This document shows positions 21,872 to 30,506 of a DNA stretch of 57,291 bases, piece after piece. Within the stretch, counting starts at the first letter, position 1. Every line of letters begins with the position of its first letter. The translations under genes were made by a program, and so were the position numbers. The notes under the pieces were generated by a model. The model did not search any database. It saw only the letters and a list, made by a program, of their open reading frames with translations, and had not been told where the DNA came from. This stretch comes from Bacteroidales bacterium. GTDB taxonomy: Bacteria; Bacteroidota; Bacteroidia; Bacteroidales; F082. Location of the stretch: positions 1 through 57,291 of the forward strand of contig JAFXMK010000028.1 of assembly GCA_017530365.1 (NCBI GenBank), read 5' to 3'.

Positions 21872-23638
21872 ATGAAAAAAGAAGTAAAGTTTAGCCTGGT
21901 ATATCGCGACATGTGGCAGTCGTCAGGAAAATATGTGCCACGCAAAGATCAATTGGAACAAATTGCTCCTTTGATTATCGACATGGGCTGTTTCGACCGT
22001 GTTGAGACCAATGGAGGTGCTGCCGAGCAGGTCAATTTGCTCTATGGCGAGAATCCCAATCCTTCTGTCCGTGCTTTTACTGCGGCTTTGCATAAAGGCG
22101 GCATCGAATGCCACATGCTGGACCGTGCCCTCAATGCCTTGCGCATGAATCCCGTCCCTGCCGACGTGCGACAGCTCATGTACAAGGTGAAGAAAGCCCA
22201 AGGCGTCGATATCACTCGTATCTTCTGCGGCCTCAACGATGTGCGTAACATCATTCCGTCCATCCAGTGGGCCAACGAAGCTGGCATGATTTCGCAAGCC
22301 GCCATGAGCATCACCTACTCACAGGTGCATACCGCTGAGTATTATATGCACATCGCCGACCAGCTGATTGAAGCCGGTGCCAAGGAAATCGCCCTGAAGG
22401 ACATGGCTGGCGTGGGTCGCCCCGTCAGCTTGGGCCGCATCGTCGAGCATATCAAGAAAAACCATCCTGAAATCAAGGTGCAATACCACGGTCATACCAC
22501 CCCGGGCCTCTCAATGGCTTCGATGCTTGAGGTCTGTAAGGCTGGCTGCGACTATGTCGATGTGGCCATGGAACCGCTGTCGTGGGGCACTGTCCATCCC
22601 GATGTCATCAGTGTGCAAGCCATGCTTAAAGACGCCGGTTTCCTCGTGAAGGAAATCGACATGAAGACCTATATGGCCGCCCGTAGCATGACGCAGAGCT
22701 TCATCGACGACTTTCTCGGCTATTGGATCGACCCACGTAACCGTTACATCAACTCCTTGCTGGTAGGCTGCGGCCTTCCTGGTGGCATGATGGGTTCGCT
22801 GATGGCCGACCTCAAACCAGTGCACGCTGCCATCAACATGAACCGTGAAAAGCAAGGCCTGCCAGCACTGAGCGAGGACGAGATGCTAGTCGAACTCTTC
22901 CAAGAGGTGCAGGACATCTGGCCGAAACTCGGCAACCCACCTTTGGTGACGCCGTTCAGCCAATATACCAAGAACATAGCCTTGATGAACCTCTTCGCGC
23001 TGAGCAAGGGCGAGCCGCGTTACGAGACTTCCATCGACCCTGCCGCATGGGATATGATCCTCGGCAAGGCAGGCAAGCTGCCTGGCACCCTCGCTCCCGA
23101 AATCGTGGAGCTGGCCAAGAAGAAAGGCTTGGAATTCTTCACCGGCAACCCACAGGACAACTACCCGAACGCCTTACCTCACTTCATCGAGATGATGGAG
23201 AAGGAAGGCTGGGACCGTGGCCAGGATGACGAAGAGCTTTTCGAGTTCGCCATGCACGAAAAGCAATATCGTGAATACAAGTCGGGCGAAGCCAAGCGTC
23301 GCTTTAACCAAGAGCTGGAAGCCAAGATGAAGGCTAAGTTCGAGAAGGCTGGCGGTGAGGCCAAGATACCAGATCTCCGTGCCTTGCGTCATCCCAACGC
23401 TGAACCTGTCATTGCCCCTGTGAGCGGCATCGTGATGTGGGAGGTCGATTTTGACGACAAGTCGATCGCTCCTGCTCCCGGCACCGTTTATAAGGAAGGC
23501 GACTTGCTCTGTGCCATCAACAGCGAACATGGCATGGAACCTGTTTATGCCCTGTGGCCGGGTAAGATCGTCGAAGCAACCGCTGAACAAGGGAAGCGAG
23601 TCGCTAAAGGCGATACCATTGCATTTATCGAAAAATAA
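21872..23638 (+). CDS. Carboxyltransferase (oxaloacetate decarboxylase / pyruvate carboxylase B type) with degenerate biotinyl domain
   Basis: The 588-residue protein starts with a carboxyltransferase TIM barrel: the metal residue Asp13 in YRDMWQS, Lys176 in ALKDMAG, His206/His208 in YHGHTT, and a conserved C-terminal barrel region with GLPGGMMGSL. The family moves carboxyl groups between biotin and keto-acids such as pyruvate/oxaloacetate. The C-terminus (about 520-588) has the barrel-sandwich fold of a biotinyl domain. At the tip, however, where biotin-carrying proteins have EAMKM, it reads NSEHGME (550-556) with no lysine. The linker before it is also short. The protein therefore cannot carry biotin itself, and may work with a separate carrier or do something else. 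No biotin carboxylase or sodium-pump subunit lies nearby. Confidence 0.8.
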   Translation: MKKEVKFSLVYRDMWQSSGKYVPRKDQLEQIAPLIIDMGCFDRVETNGGAAEQVNLLYGENPNPSVRAFTAALHKGGIECHMLDRALNALRMNPVPADVRQLMYKVKKAQGVDITRIFCGLNDVRNIIPSIQWANEAGMISQAAMSITYSQVHTAEYYMHIADQLIEAGAKEIALKDMAGVGRPVSLGRIVEHIKKNHPEIKVQYHGHTTPGLSMASMLEVCKAGCDYVDVAMEPLSWGTVHPDVISVQAMLKDAGFLVKEIDMKTYMAARSMTQSFIDDFLGYWIDPRNRYINSLLVGCGLPGGMMGSLMADLKPVHAAINMNREKQGLPALSEDEMLVELFQEVQDIWPKLGNPPLVTPFSQYTKNIALMNLFALSKGEPRYETSIDPAAWDMILGKAGKLPGTLAPEIVELAKKKGLEFFTGNPQDNYPNALPHFIEMMEKEGWDRGQDDEELFEFAMHEKQYREYKSGEAKRRFNQELEAKMKAKFEKAGGEAKIPDLRALRHPNAEPVIAPVSGIVMWEVDFDDKSIAPAPGTVYKEGDLLCAINSEHGMEPVYALWPGKIVEATAEQGKRVAKGDTIAFIEK

Positions 23639-23676
23639 ACCTAATTAAATAATTGTTTCACTAAAATCAAATCAAA

Positions 23677-24180
23677 ATGAAAAAGTTAGTTTTAACACTT
23701 GCAATCGTTTTTGCAGGAATCATGTCAGCTAATGCTCAATGGATTGGCGGCGGTGTCGGTGCCGAAGTTTACAAAGGCCACACTGCATTCGCCATTTCTC
23801 CTGAGTTTGGTTACAACATCAACGACCAATGGGCTGTGGCTCTTGGCGCTACTTATGGCTTTGCTCAAGAGAGCTTTGAAGGCCTTTCAGCTACCGCTAA
23901 TCTTTTATACCTCCAGCCATACGTTCGTTACGTGGGTGGCACCATTGGCAAGAAATTCTCTCTGTTCCTGGATTTGACAGGTGACTTCGGTCTGATTGAC
24001 GCTTCAGGTTGGGCCGTGAACCTCCGTCCTGGTATTGCATGGCAGGCCACTGACCAGTTCACAGCTGCTTTCCGCTTCGGTTTCGCTGGCTATGACCATG
24101 GTTTATTCCAAGACCATGATGGTTTCTATATGAACTGCGAGTTGGTTGCTCCTGAAATCAGATTGTATTACAACTTCTAA
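23677..24180 (+). CDS. Small outer-membrane beta-barrel protein
   Basis: This 167-residue protein has a signal peptide (LVLTLAIVFAGIMSANA) followed by about eight amphipathic strands ending in a terminal strand APEIRLYYNF. The size and pattern match OmpA/OmpW-like eight-stranded barrels common in Bacteroidota. The role is structural or unknown. The gene is followed by a strong terminator with a UUCG-type loop (24208-24240). Confidence 0.75.
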   Translation: MKKLVLTLAIVFAGIMSANAQWIGGGVGAEVYKGHTAFAISPEFGYNINDQWAVALGATYGFAQESFEGLSATANLLYLQPYVRYVGGTIGKKFSLFLDLTGDFGLIDASGWAVNLRPGIAWQATDQFTAAFRFGFAGYDHGLFQDHDGFYMNCELVAPEIRLYYNF

Positions 24181-24207
24181 TTGCTATTAGCAATTGTGAT
24201 AAAATTT

Positions 24208-24240
24208 GTAGAGACGTGCTTCGGTGCGTCTCTACTTTTT
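24208..24240 (+). terminator. Terminator built from the 28-bp palindrome (copy 3)
   Basis: The 28-bp element GTAGAGACG...CGTCTCTAC (24208-24235), the same as those at 1127 and 1227, forms a 12-bp stem (two wobble pairs) closed by a TTCG loop and followed by seven T. It lies 27 nt after the beta-barrel gene, so here the repeat acts as an intrinsic terminator. Confidence 0.75.
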
Positions 24241-24241
24241 T

Positions 24242-24249
24242 TATCTTTG
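24242..24249 (+). promoter_or_regulatory. -7 box (TATCTTTG) for the fucosidase gene
   Basis: TATCTTTG starts right after the terminator T run and ends 17 nt before the ATG at 24267. Confidence 0.45.
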
Positions 24250-24266
24250 TCCCAAAACCTTTGCTC

Positions 24267-26000
24267 ATGAAACGATTCTTTCTTGTACTTGCCTTGGCCA
24301 TATCCGCCATTAACCTGTCGTCCCAAGTTCTCCCCACCTGGGAATCCATCAATCAACGGGGCTATCCCGAGTGGTTTTCTGATGCCAAATTGGGCATCTT
24401 CATCCACTGGGGTGTGTATTCAGTGCCTGCCTTTGCCAGCAAAGAGGGTTACGCTGAATGGTATTACCGTGGCTTGATGACCAACGACGATCGCAAAGCG
24501 TTTCAGGAGCGTGTCTATGGCAAGGATCTCCAATATGAGGACTTCGTCCCTATGTGGAAAGCAGAGCTTTGGGATCCCGATGAATGGGCTTCATTGTTTA
24601 AAAAGTCGGGGGCAAAATACGTGCTTTTGGTGTCGAAACACCACGATGGCTATTGCCTCTGGCCCAGCAAATATGCCCCGAGCTGGAATAGCGTGGAGAC
24701 AGGTCCCCGTCGTGATATCTGCGGGGAACTGACTGAAGCCGTTAGGAAACAAGGGCTGAAGATGGGCTTCTATTACTCCCTGCCAGAGTGGAAGAGCGAC
24801 ATCCACCGCTGGTATGTGGATCCCGACGATGACATCACTGAATATGTCGATACCCACATGATTCCCCAACTCAAGGAACTTGTTACCGCCTATAAGCCGA
24901 CCGTTCTCTTTACCGACGGCGAATGGCGGAACAGCGCGGAGCAATGGCATGCCCCGGAGCTCATCTCTTGGTATTACAATGCAGTTGGAGAGGAGGCCAT
25001 TGTCAATGACCGATGGGGCGATGGACAGCAACATGGATTCCGTACGCCTGAATATAGTGCAGGCATCACGCTCACCGACCGTCCTTGGGCGGAGTGCCGT
25101 GGGCTTGGCCGCTCTTTTGGCCTCAACCGCAACGAGCCGCTCGATAATTACATGACCTCCGATGAACTGATCCGCCATTTCTGCGTTTTGGTGGCTGCTG
25201 GCGGTGGCATGACGCTGAATGTGGGACCTGCCGCTGATGGCAAGATCCCGTTACTCCAACAAGAACGCCTTCTTGATCTTGGCAAGTGGTTGAAAATCAA
25301 TGGAGAATCGATCTATGACACCCGCCCTTACAAGAAGTTCTATGAGAAAAAACTGGTCTCTGTGGACAGAAACGACGACAAAATCGATTTTGACTGGAAA
25401 CGCAACTCGCCGGACCCAGCCATCAGCTGCGATCATTTCCAAGCACATTGGCAGGGCGTCTTCTTCTGCCCGGAGGATAACTACACCTTCGAGATTGAAA
25501 CCGATTTCCAGGCAAGGCTTCTGATCGATAACCAAGAAGTGATCTGGAACGCTCGTAAACAGCCTTGGAGTTCGATTCATCTTTCTGCCGGCCAGCATAA
25601 GATCGGGGTGTTTTACGTGGAAGACGAACTTGAGGCTAGCATCCACCTCTATTGGTCGTCAGAGAAGATGCCCAAACAAATCATGGAAGGTTTCCAGATG
25701 GGTCCCATGGTGCCTACACAAGGTCTGAAGGCTTCTTATATCTGTGAACAGCCCCGTGTGTGCTATACCCAAAAGAACGGTACCTTGTATGCCATCGCCT
25801 TGGATTACCCCGAAAACGAGTTGGTTTTGAATCTTGAACAACCAGCCGAGACCATGAAAGTCACATTGCTTGGCAGCGGCAAAAGCTTGCCTTGGCATTA
25901 CGAAGAAGGCCGCCTCGTCATCGAAACGGGCAGCCTTCGTTATGGTGATCTCCGCAGCACTGCGGCATGGGTGTTCAAACTCAGTCAGTCAGGGCTTTGA
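24267..26000 (+). CDS. Secreted GH29 alpha-L-fucosidase with PA14 domain
   Basis: The protein has 577 residues with a signal peptide (FFLVLALAISAINLSSQ). The GH29 barrel (about 20-350) shows KLGIFIHWGVYSVPAF, VSKHHDGYCLWPS and the nucleophile Asp217 in VLFTDGEW. A PA14-like beta domain follows (about 385-480; HWQGVFFCPEDNYTFEI, AGQHKIGVFYVEDE), then a short beta end. It removes alpha-L-fucose from glycans such as host mucin. The start at 24267 is chosen because it opens the signal peptide. Its last 20 bases overlap the convergent CpeT-like gene. Confidence 0.93.
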   Translation: MKRFFLVLALAISAINLSSQVLPTWESINQRGYPEWFSDAKLGIFIHWGVYSVPAFASKEGYAEWYYRGLMTNDDRKAFQERVYGKDLQYEDFVPMWKAELWDPDEWASLFKKSGAKYVLLVSKHHDGYCLWPSKYAPSWNSVETGPRRDICGELTEAVRKQGLKMGFYYSLPEWKSDIHRWYVDPDDDITEYVDTHMIPQLKELVTAYKPTVLFTDGEWRNSAEQWHAPELISWYYNAVGEEAIVNDRWGDGQQHGFRTPEYSAGITLTDRPWAECRGLGRSFGLNRNEPLDNYMTSDELIRHFCVLVAAGGGMTLNVGPAADGKIPLLQQERLLDLGKWLKINGESIYDTRPYKKFYEKKLVSVDRNDDKIDFDWKRNSPDPAISCDHFQAHWQGVFFCPEDNYTFEIETDFQARLLIDNQEVIWNARKQPWSSIHLSAGQHKIGVFYVEDELEASIHLYWSSEKMPKQIMEGFQMGPMVPTQGLKASYICEQPRVCYTQKNGTLYAIALDYPENELVLNLEQPAETMKVTLLGSGKSLPWHYEEGRLVIETGSLRYGDLRSTAAWVFKLSQSGL

Positions 26001-26574
26001 AGAAAGTGTAGCCAATGATGTTGGATGAGTGCGCAGGTACGCGTTTGATATAAAGTCGTTCGTCTTCCTGTGAGAACTTAAAGTGAATTCGGTCTCCCGA
26101 GGGGAAACAATCGAGTGACTTTCGACCGTTCCATCCTGTTTGGTATTCAAAGTCTTTGGTTTTAATGAAGGTAAACTTCTTCTTCCCTTTTAAGATGCCA
26201 TTGTTGTAACCGTCGAAGTAGTTGCGGTTGCTCCATTTTCCGATGAATTTTTCGGGTGTGCGCAACCCGTATATGACAATCTGGAAAGTAATGTCGGTCA
26301 AAGGTTTGATTTCCAAAACTTTTTGAACAACAACCTCTTTTGTCTCTTGATTGGTGCCTTCTAAATAAAACCAATGGAAGGGATCGCTTTCGGTCTCCCA
26401 GATGGGAGTAAAATGAACTGACAGGGTTGTTGAGTCGTTGATTCGGCCGGAATAATCGCCTTGGATAGTCCTGTAAAACTGCTTGATGTCATTGTTGTCA
26501 GACTTGGATTTGTCTTGGGCAATGCCATTGATGGAGAATAGGAAAGCGATAACTAGGATAAGTGTTTTTTTCAT
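25981..26574 (-). CDS. CpeT/CpcT-like secreted protein
   Basis: This is a 197-residue protein with a signal peptide (ILVIAFLFSINGIAQ) and a beta-barrel-like domain. KQFYRTIQGDYSG, SVHFTPIWETESD.FHWFYLEG and LDCFPSGDRIHFKF resemble the CpeT/CpcT (DUF1001) family. That family was named for bilin lyases of cyanobacteria but is widespread as secreted proteins in Bacteroidota, where its role is unknown. A lyase role here is unlikely because there are no phycobiliproteins. It lies 10 nt downstream of the TonB receptor gene and probably shares its transcript. Confidence 0.55.
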   Translation of the reverse strand: MKKTLILVIAFLFSINGIAQDKSKSDNNDIKQFYRTIQGDYSGRINDSTTLSVHFTPIWETESDPFHWFYLEGTNQETKEVVVQKVLEIKPLTDITFQIVIYGLRTPEKFIGKWSNRNYFDGYNNGILKGKKKFTFIKTKDFEYQTGWNGRKSLDCFPSGDRIHFKFSQEDERLYIKRVPAHSSNIIGYTFFKALTD

Positions 26575-26584
26575 GGCAGTGGTA

Positions 26585-28933
26585 TTAGAAGGATAGGGTC
26601 AAACCCAAGGATGGAAGTACGGGCAGTTGTCGCACGACGTCATTTGTCAGGATGTCCACATAGAATACATTGGCTCTGTTATAGACATTGGTAATGCCAA
26701 GATCGACTTCCAGCGTGGTATGTTCGTTGAAATAGAATCTGCGTTTGGCATCGAGGTCAAAGCGATGATATGTGGGCAGACGTCCTTGGTTGAGATCGGC
26801 AAAAATAACACCTATGTCGCCGTTGGTGGTGGTGTAGTCGAAATAGATGCCGTCTTGGAAACTGAGGAATTCATAATAGCCTTGAACTTTGGTGAAGGGG
26901 AATCCCGTGCCGAAGTTCCATCGTCCGCTGAACTCCCATTGACGTTGGTCGCCTGCAGTGTAAGTCAAAATCAGGTTGACGTTGTGGCGACGGTCAAAGT
27001 GTGGCTGATAGGAAATCAAATCTATTTGGCCATTTTGGTATTTCTCGTAGTTTCTATTGACAAAACCTAAAGCATATACCGCCCACAAATACCAGTGTTT
27101 GTCCTCGTATTTCATGGAAAGGTCAAAGCCGTATGCGTCACCGTCTTCCACCATGAAGTCCTTCTTGAGGATGTCGTTGACCAAAGCGTTGTTTTCGGTG
27201 TCTGTATAGATCTTGTTACGGTTGATGTTGGTCAATTGGGCGAACCGTTTCCAATAACCTTCGATATTCATCGTGAGATTGTCGGAAATGTCGTATTCAG
27301 ACCCGAGGACTGCATGGTAAGCTTTTTGGAGACTGGAGGTTATCTTTTTCCCGTTGAAAGATCCTGGAACCTGTGTCACTCCCGAAAGGAATCCATAAAA
27401 GAGGTTGACCACATCGCGGTCGTTGGTTGCTGCGACAAAATCCTGTGTATAATAACCAGCTGCGCCTTTGAGACGTAATCTGTCGTTGACATTATACTTG
27501 AAAGCCAATCTCGGTTCTGGGGAGAAATATGTAAAAGAGGCGTAATACTGAGCTCTAAAGCTTGGCTCAAAGAGGAATTGTCCTAATGAAGCCTTGTATT
27601 TGACAAAAGCACCCAGTTCAGTAGAGTAGTTGGTGGATTGGATGCGGTAATGGCCGTAGTTGCTATAAGTGACAAAATCGGTCGAATAGCCTGACAGTTC
27701 AAGGCCGTATTTCAATGTGTTTTTGCCTAAAAAGTAGTTGAAATTGAAACCGACGTTGAAACCATCTATCTTACTATAGCGATCAGGGTTGTTGTTCTCC
27801 TTCATGCGGGCGATATAGCTTGAATAGGCGATGTTACCCTCGATCATGACGGGTGCCTTGCCAGGGATAACGAGGAAGTTTGTTCCTGCGCCCCAAGAAT
27901 TCCAGCCAAAGTCAGACAACGATTTGTAGTTGTTCACATTGTCGTTGAAGGAAAAACCGAAGACATTCACTTTGGATCCGTTGGGGGCATTGATGGAAAC
28001 TTTACCATAAAGGTCGGAGTAATTAAAGGGAAGGCCATCTTCTGAAGCATATTTGTATAGGATGGGGCTGACCTGTTCCAAGTAGGAATTTTTGGCGGAG
28101 AACACAAAAGTAGCTGCCGCGTCATTGGGAGTCTTGGCTTTTACGATAGGACCTTCCAACGTCAGTTTGGCACCAAAGCAGCTGGCTCCCAGCTTTCCAG
28201 ACAAACGCTTCTTATTTCCGTCACGGGTGGTGATGTCCATCACTGAGGAAATACGTCCACCATATTCTGCGCCGAATCCGCCAGTGAAGACCTCCGCGTT
28301 GCGGATGATGTCAGTGTCAAAAACGGAGAATAAACCTATGGAGTGGAAAGGATTGTAAACTACCATGCCATCAAGGATCACCTTGTTCTGGATGGGTGAA
28401 CCACCACGGATGTAGAGCTGACCGCCTTGGTCTCCGGTGAAAATCACACCGGGAACCACTTGTAAGTATTGTGCCAAATCGGCTTGGCCACCCACACTCG
28501 GTATCTTGGTAATGGTCTTGGGCGTCACCGTGATCATGGAAGTCTTGGTCTCTGTCCTAGCCTCCACTTTTTCTGCCGTAATACTCACGGTTTCCAAGGT
28601 CATGTGGGTCTCTTTCAGGGTGTATTTTTTGTTGATGGTTTGGCCGTTTGCCAAACTGATGGCATCAGTCAGCGTATCATAACCCACACAAGTGATGCAA
28701 AGCGTGTACTTGCCATCTGGGATGCGCGTGATGTTAAAATAGCCGTTTTCGTTGGTGGAACAGCCTAGTGTGGTGCCTTTGAGAAAGACGTTGGAAAACA
28801 TCACGGGTTCTCCTGTCGACTCCTCATAGACAAATCCCTTGATGTCGTTGTCAGCCTTCTGTCCAAAGGCGGTAGTGCCAAATAGAGCGATTGCGAATAG
28901 TATAAATAACCGAGTTAAAACAAATCTTTGCAT
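26585..28933 (-). CDS. TonB-dependent receptor with carboxypeptidase-like regulatory domain
   Basis: The 782-residue protein begins with a signal peptide, then a CarboxypepD_reg-like domain (about 28-115; KGFVYEESTGEPVMFSNVFLKG), a plug domain (about 130-230; TPKTITKIPSVGGQADL and VYNPFHSIGLFSVFD) and a C-terminal barrel ending in LPVLPSLGLTLSF. It imports a ligand across the outer membrane using TonB energy. No SusD partner is adjacent, so it may carry a metal chelate or peptide rather than a glycan. A TATCTTTG box lies 30 nt upstream of the start. Confidence 0.92.
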   Translation of the reverse strand: MQRFVLTRLFILFAIALFGTTAFGQKADNDIKGFVYEESTGEPVMFSNVFLKGTTLGCSTNENGYFNITRIPDGKYTLCITCVGYDTLTDAISLANGQTINKKYTLKETHMTLETVSITAEKVEARTETKTSMITVTPKTITKIPSVGGQADLAQYLQVVPGVIFTGDQGGQLYIRGGSPIQNKVILDGMVVYNPFHSIGLFSVFDTDIIRNAEVFTGGFGAEYGGRISSVMDITTRDGNKKRLSGKLGASCFGAKLTLEGPIVKAKTPNDAAATFVFSAKNSYLEQVSPILYKYASEDGLPFNYSDLYGKVSINAPNGSKVNVFGFSFNDNVNNYKSLSDFGWNSWGAGTNFLVIPGKAPVMIEGNIAYSSYIARMKENNNPDRYSKIDGFNVGFNFNYFLGKNTLKYGLELSGYSTDFVTYSNYGHYRIQSTNYSTELGAFVKYKASLGQFLFEPSFRAQYYASFTYFSPEPRLAFKYNVNDRLRLKGAAGYYTQDFVAATNDRDVVNLFYGFLSGVTQVPGSFNGKKITSSLQKAYHAVLGSEYDISDNLTMNIEGYWKRFAQLTNINRNKIYTDTENNALVNDILKKDFMVEDGDAYGFDLSMKYEDKHWYLWAVYALGFVNRNYEKYQNGQIDLISYQPHFDRRHNVNLILTYTAGDQRQWEFSGRWNFGTGFPFTKVQGYYEFLSFQDGIYFDYTTTNGDIGVIFADLNQGRLPTYHRFDLDAKRRFYFNEHTTLEVDLGITNVYNRANVFYVDILTNDVVRQLPVLPSLGLTLSF

Positions 28934-28963
28934 GCTTCAAAACTAGAGTTAGGTTAAAACATG

Positions 28964-28971
28964 CAAAGATA
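28964..28971 (-). promoter_or_regulatory. -7 box (TATCTTTG on minus strand) for the TonB receptor
   Basis: CAAAGATA on the plus strand reads as TATCTTTG on the minus strand. A CAAA at 28995, 23 bases away, could be the -33 partner. Confidence 0.45.
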
Positions 28972-29001
28972 TAAAAAAACAATAAATGCTTACGCAAAAA
29001 A

Positions 29002-29976
29002 TCAATAGCGTTCCACCGAAATGTCAGATACGGCACTGTTCATGTCGATGACGATCTGGTTGGTGCCCTGTCCATAGTTGGGAGTCTGCCAGCAACCACG
29101 CTCGGTTTTCACAAAACCTTCGAAATCTTTGCCTGTAATGGCTGACTTTAGATTGATTTGGCAATCTACGTTTGACGGGACTTTGATGTCGATGTCAGAG
29201 GCTCCCGTGCTGATCTCGACGTGTGTGTTGCGTCCTTGATCTCCAAGCTTGAGGTTGAGATCACAGGCGCCTCCATTGATAACGATGCTCTCCATCTTGT
29301 ATGGAGAAAAATCGAGGTCGGCATCGGCGGCTCCCATGTCGAGTTTGAAGTCCCACACGGGTTGGGCGCACAAGGCAACATCGACGTCGTTGTCGTTTTT
29401 CTTGTTGACCTTCTTGGTGTGTCCTTTGCCGCTAAGGTAAACGGCGGTCTCACCCTCTTTGCGTTCAGCACGGAAGCTGTATTTTACAAAATTGCTGTTG
29501 GCTTCTATCTTGGCCAATTCGGCACAAGGGGCCTTCAGGGTAATGTCGCCTGCACCAAAGTCGATGTCCATTGAGGCTTTGTCAACATCTGCGTATGGCT
29601 CCGAGAAATGCTGGTCAAAAGGATACTCGTCGTCATCGTCACGGCTTTGGTCGTCAGCTATGTCGTCATCGTCATTGTCCCAATCCCAATTCCATCCAGA
29701 GAAATGACGGTTAAAAAACCTTGTGACCACATTGCCTTCATAGTTCTTGCTTTCCGCATGATACAACAGGCATCCGATGCCGAGGGCTGCCAACAAAACG
29801 GCTCCTTTAACATAGTCATTCAAGGGCAGGAGGGAGATGCCGATGATGATGAGTAACATTGGCCATAGCCGCCAAAGGATGGACCAATGGAACTCAAAGA
29901 CTCCGAGGACGGACAACAAGGCGACTACACCGGTGAACAGGACCAGGATGCCTACGAACACATTTCTGCTTTTCAT
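29002..29976 (-). CDS. LiaF-like membrane protein with adhesin-type beta domain
   Basis: The protein has 324 residues. The N-terminus has a pair or more of membrane helices with the LiaI/LiaF-like signature (ILVLFTGVVALLSVL, LWPMLLIIIGISLLPL). An Asp-rich stretch follows (about 98-118), then a C-terminal repeat beta-sheet domain (about 130-324; MDIDFGAGDITLKAP, LDMGAADADLDFSP) of the DUF4097/LiaF-C type. Such proteins tune envelope-stress signalling. Its start overlaps the upstream PspC-like gene by 4 nt (ATGA), so they are one operon. Confidence 0.75.
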   Translation of the reverse strand: MKSRNVFVGILVLFTGVVALLSVLGVFEFHWSILWRLWPMLLIIIGISLLPLNDYVKGAVLLAALGIGCLLYHAESKNYEGNVVTRFFNRHFSGWNWDWDNDDDDIADDQSRDDDDEYPFDQHFSEPYADVDKASMDIDFGAGDITLKAPCAELAKIEANSNFVKYSFRAERKEGETAVYLSGKGHTKKVNKKNDNDVDVALCAQPVWDFKLDMGAADADLDFSPYKMESIVINGGACDLNLKLGDQGRNTHVEISTGASDIDIKVPSNVDCQINLKSAITGKDFEGFVKTERGCWQTPNYGQGTNQIVIDMNSAVSDISVERY

Positions 29977-30386
29977 GACTTTTTGCTGTTAAATGGAATG
30001 ATGAGAATAATACCAAGAACAATCAAGATGATGGGCCACGCCGTGCGCCAGTTGATCTGAGGAATATATCGCGCCAGCAAACTGATGACGCCGATGCCGA
30101 TCATGGTCAAACCTGCAGCCCAGCTACTATTCCTCTTTTTCCGGTCGCCGTCGGGAGTGGCTTGCTGTGAAGCCGCAACATGCATGTTTGGATCATACAC
30201 AGCCGAAGGCATGGCAATCCAAAGAATGATGTAAATGAGGAGGCCGAAACAGCCGAACAGGAAGAGGATGAAGAAAAGTACCCGCCAAAAGGTGGGATCC
30301 ATGTCGAAATAGTTGCCTAATCCAGAGCAGACACCGCCGAGAACCTTGTTCCGGAGGTCTCTTTCAAGTCGTTTGTTGTTGCTCAT
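29973..30386 (-). CDS. PspC-domain protein with LiaI-like helices
   Basis: This 137-residue protein begins with a PspC domain (about 5-62; LRNKVLGGVCSGLGNYFDMDPTFWRVLF, here split as LRNKVLGGVCSG and DPTFWRVLFFILFLFG), a membrane protein of phage-shock response. Two more C-terminal helices (about 87-130; WAAGLTMIGIGVISLLAR, PIILIVLGIILIIPF) match LiaI/LiaF-type transmembrane domains. It is probably the first gene of a two-gene envelope-stress unit with the LiaF-like protein. Confidence 0.85.
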   Translation of the reverse strand: MSNNKRLERDLRNKVLGGVCSGLGNYFDMDPTFWRVLFFILFLFGCFGLLIYIILWIAMPSAVYDPNMHVAASQQATPDGDRKKRNSSWAAGLTMIGIGVISLLARYIPQINWRTAWPIILIVLGIILIIPFNSKKS

Positions 30387-30469
30387 TTCAATCAGTTTTT
30401 ACCATTATATAACGTATGATAAATGAAAAAGTTGCAGGAAAGATGTGACAAAATGTGTTCCAAAATGAT

Positions 30470-30477
30470 TATTTTTG
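30470..30477 (+). promoter_or_regulatory. -7 box (TATTTTTG) for the amidase gene
   Basis: TATTTTTG lies 29 nt before the ATG at 30507, and the -33 element is weak. Confidence 0.35.
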
Positions 30478-30506
30478 CCCATCAGACTTAAAATATATCG
30501 AACATA

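Noticed and set aside
24216-24266. Extended start of the fucosidase frame within the terminator
   Set aside because: The extension reads through the terminator palindrome and promoter box, while the signal peptide begins at 24267.
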